Assembly (NCBI GenBank): GCA_027295365.1
Contig: JAPULD010000091.1
Span: forward strand, 1-8,305
DNA length: 8,305 nucleotides
Direction of reading: 5' to 3'
Source of the DNA: Planctomycetota bacterium
GTDB lineage: Bacteria > Planctomycetota > Phycisphaerae > Phycisphaerales > SM1A02
In this document: one piece after another, positions 7,221 through 8,305 of the stretch
How positions within the stretch are numbered: the stretch's first letter is position 1
Layout of the letters: each line of letters opens with the position of its first letter
The notes under the pieces: model-generated
Seen by the model: the letters and a program-made list of their open reading frames with translations, nothing else
Databases searched by the model: none
What the model was told of the DNA's origin: nothing
Position numbers and translations under genes: made by a program

Positions 7221-7348
7221 AGTTGCATTTGAAGGGGATTCGGGCTCGCATCTGGATCTGCCATACCGAATGCCATCGAAGACTCTCGCATGGCCTGTTG
7301 ACAATCGAATCTGCTTCACTTCGCGTTCAATGCTGACGGAGACGGACA

Positions 7349-8305
7349 ATGTATCACGGCTTCAAACTCTTCCTGGTTTCTGCGTTTGCATGCGTTCTTC
7401 CGTGCCATGCGGCCCTGGCCCAGATCAACCCCGGGGGGTACTCATGCTCGGCTCAATTTACCCTGTCCCAGGTGCTGGACACGGACATACTGGAGAAAAC
7501 GCCCGCGTGTTATCTTTCCAACAGCGTCGCCCGTTGGTACGACCTTTCGCTCGCCCCGAACTTGAGCGGACAGGCCGTCGTATTGCGTTGCGTCGACTTT
7601 TCGGTCTGGTCGAGTGACTTTGAGGGGCCGACAACGATCTATCTTCGAATCTATGAAGATTTGTCGCCGGAGGATGGTCTTCCCAACGTGTCCGATCGAT
7701 TGCTGTTGATCGAGGGATCGGTCGTTCTGCCCGAATCCACGGCTGGCGTGGCGTCGGGGGCGCCCCCGCGGCCCGACGGGGACGTCAGCCTGTCTCTCGG
7801 GGTAAGCGGATTACCGCTGCACGGTGACACTGCCATCATCGTGGAAATCGCCCACCTCGTGGAGTCCGCGTTTGTCAAGTATGGAGCTAATGCCGATGGC
7901 AACGAAATCGCCCCCGCCTATTTTCTCTCACCCGAGTGCTCCGGGGCGAACGGGACAATTGTTGATTACCAGTCAATGCAACAAGTGATACAACGCGACA
8001 TGTCCATCGTGCAGCAATTGCACTTTGACCTGCTCGATTGCGAAAATCCCGATCCGGAAGATGATTGCAACGGCAACGGGTATCACGACGCTTGCGATTT
8101 CGATGAAGGCCTCGGATTCGATTGCAATGACAATGGCGTGCTCGATGTCTGCGACATCTCCTCCGAAACGAGTCTGGATTGCGATGGTGACCTGATTCCC
8201 GACGAATGTGAGACCGACTGCAACACTAACGGGACACCCGACGACTGCGATCTGATCGACGGGACCAGCCTCGACTGCAACGGGAATGGAATTCCGGATG
8301 AATGC
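7349..8305 (+). CDS. Secreted protein with Cys-rich calcium-type repeats, 5' part
   Basis: The frame is open from ATG 7349 to the last base, giving 319 residues without a stop; the gene continues beyond the window. GGAG lies 7 nt before the ATG. A classical signal peptide (hydrophobic 6-18, ending AALA with cleavage before Gln25) implies export. Residues about 30-205 look like a beta-sandwich with paired Cys, including TIYLRIYED (96-104), DTAIIVEIAHL (160-170) and KYGANADGNE (177-186). I do not recognise a named domain, though the pattern resembles secreted planctomycete proteins. Residues 239-319 hold five Cys/Asp/Asn repeats. Their D-x-N-x-N-G or D-x-D-G-D pattern resembles the calcium loops of dockerin or thrombospondin type 3 repeats, so calcium binding and an extracellular structural or adhesive role are likely (inference). 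Other reading frames over 7349-7617 and 8083-8280 lack such structure. Confidence 0.8.
   Translation, partial: MYHGFKLFLVSAFACVLPCHAALAQINPGGYSCSAQFTLSQVLDTDILEKTPACYLSNSVARWYDLSLAPNLSGQAVVLRCVDFSVWSSDFEGPTTIYLRIYEDLSPEDGLPNVSDRLLLIEGSVVLPESTAGVASGAPPRPDGDVSLSLGVSGLPLHGDTAIIVEIAHLVESAFVKYGANADGNEIAPAYFLSPECSGANGTIVDYQSMQQVIQRDMSIVQQLHFDLLDCENPDPEDDCNGNGYHDACDFDEGLGFDCNDNGVLDVCDISSETSLDCDGDLIPDECETDCNTNGTPDDCDLIDGTSLDCNGNGIPDEC
8063..8305 (+). repeat. Tandem Cys-rich calcium-type protein repeats, array open at right edge
   Basis: Five units begin with D-C at protein residues 239, 258, 277, 290 and 309 (bases 8063, 8120, 8177, 8216 and 8273). The spacings are 19, 19, 13 and 19 residues. Each unit has the form D-C-[ND]-x-[ND]-x-x-x-D-x-C, and full units then add an acidic linker such as DLIDGTSL. 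The third unit lacks the six linker residues. The DNA of the units differs in many codons, so the repeat is mainly conserved at protein level. The array is cut by the window edge. Confidence 0.8.

Noticed and set aside
7087..7617. 176-codon plus-strand open frame across the spacer
   Set aside because: It overlaps the oxidoreductase end and the repeat-protein start in another frame. The frame from 7349 has a signal peptide, repeats and no stop, so it is the real one.

Overview
The window looks like a bacterial chromosome segment from the Planctomycetota, possibly the Phycisphaerae. This is inferred from three things: a secreted protein ending in Cys/Asp/Asn/Gly repeats of the D-C-N-x-N-G-x-x-D-x-C type, a Tat-exported Gfo/Idh/MocA oxidoreductase, and exported ClpP-fold proteins carrying a small beta-rich N-terminal module. 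No rRNA, tRNA, CRISPR array, insertion sequence or phage gene was seen.

Layout. Bases 1-446 (+) hold the C-terminal end of a prolyl-oligopeptidase (S9) family peptidase. A strong intrinsic terminator at 445-472 serves the convergent minus-strand pair at 503-3385. That pair encodes two paralogous exported proteins with a ClpP/SppA-like (SDH superfamily) core. The distal gene product keeps a plausible Ser/His/oxyanion site, while the proximal one has lost all three elements and ends in a Gly/Arg-rich tail. After about 200 bp come two minus-strand RNA-processing genes in probable operon order: rsmD (4897-5490) and a class II CCA-adding enzyme/poly(A) polymerase (3584-4867). A 232-bp divergent spacer separates rsmD from a plus-strand Tat-exported oxidoreductase gene (5723-7123). 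A 225-bp spacer with a striking inverted repeat follows. From 7349 to the right edge runs an incomplete gene for a secreted Cys-rich repeat protein; its frame stays open to the last base.

How the genes fit together. rsmD and the CCA/poly(A) enzyme are housekeeping RNA genes. The two ClpP-fold genes are co-oriented, 57 bp apart and share one terminator, so their products may act together outside the cytoplasm, perhaps as an active and an inactive subunit. No functional link is visible between the other genes. The ClpP-fold pair is the best candidate here for an undescribed system; the rest is ordinary accessory or housekeeping content.
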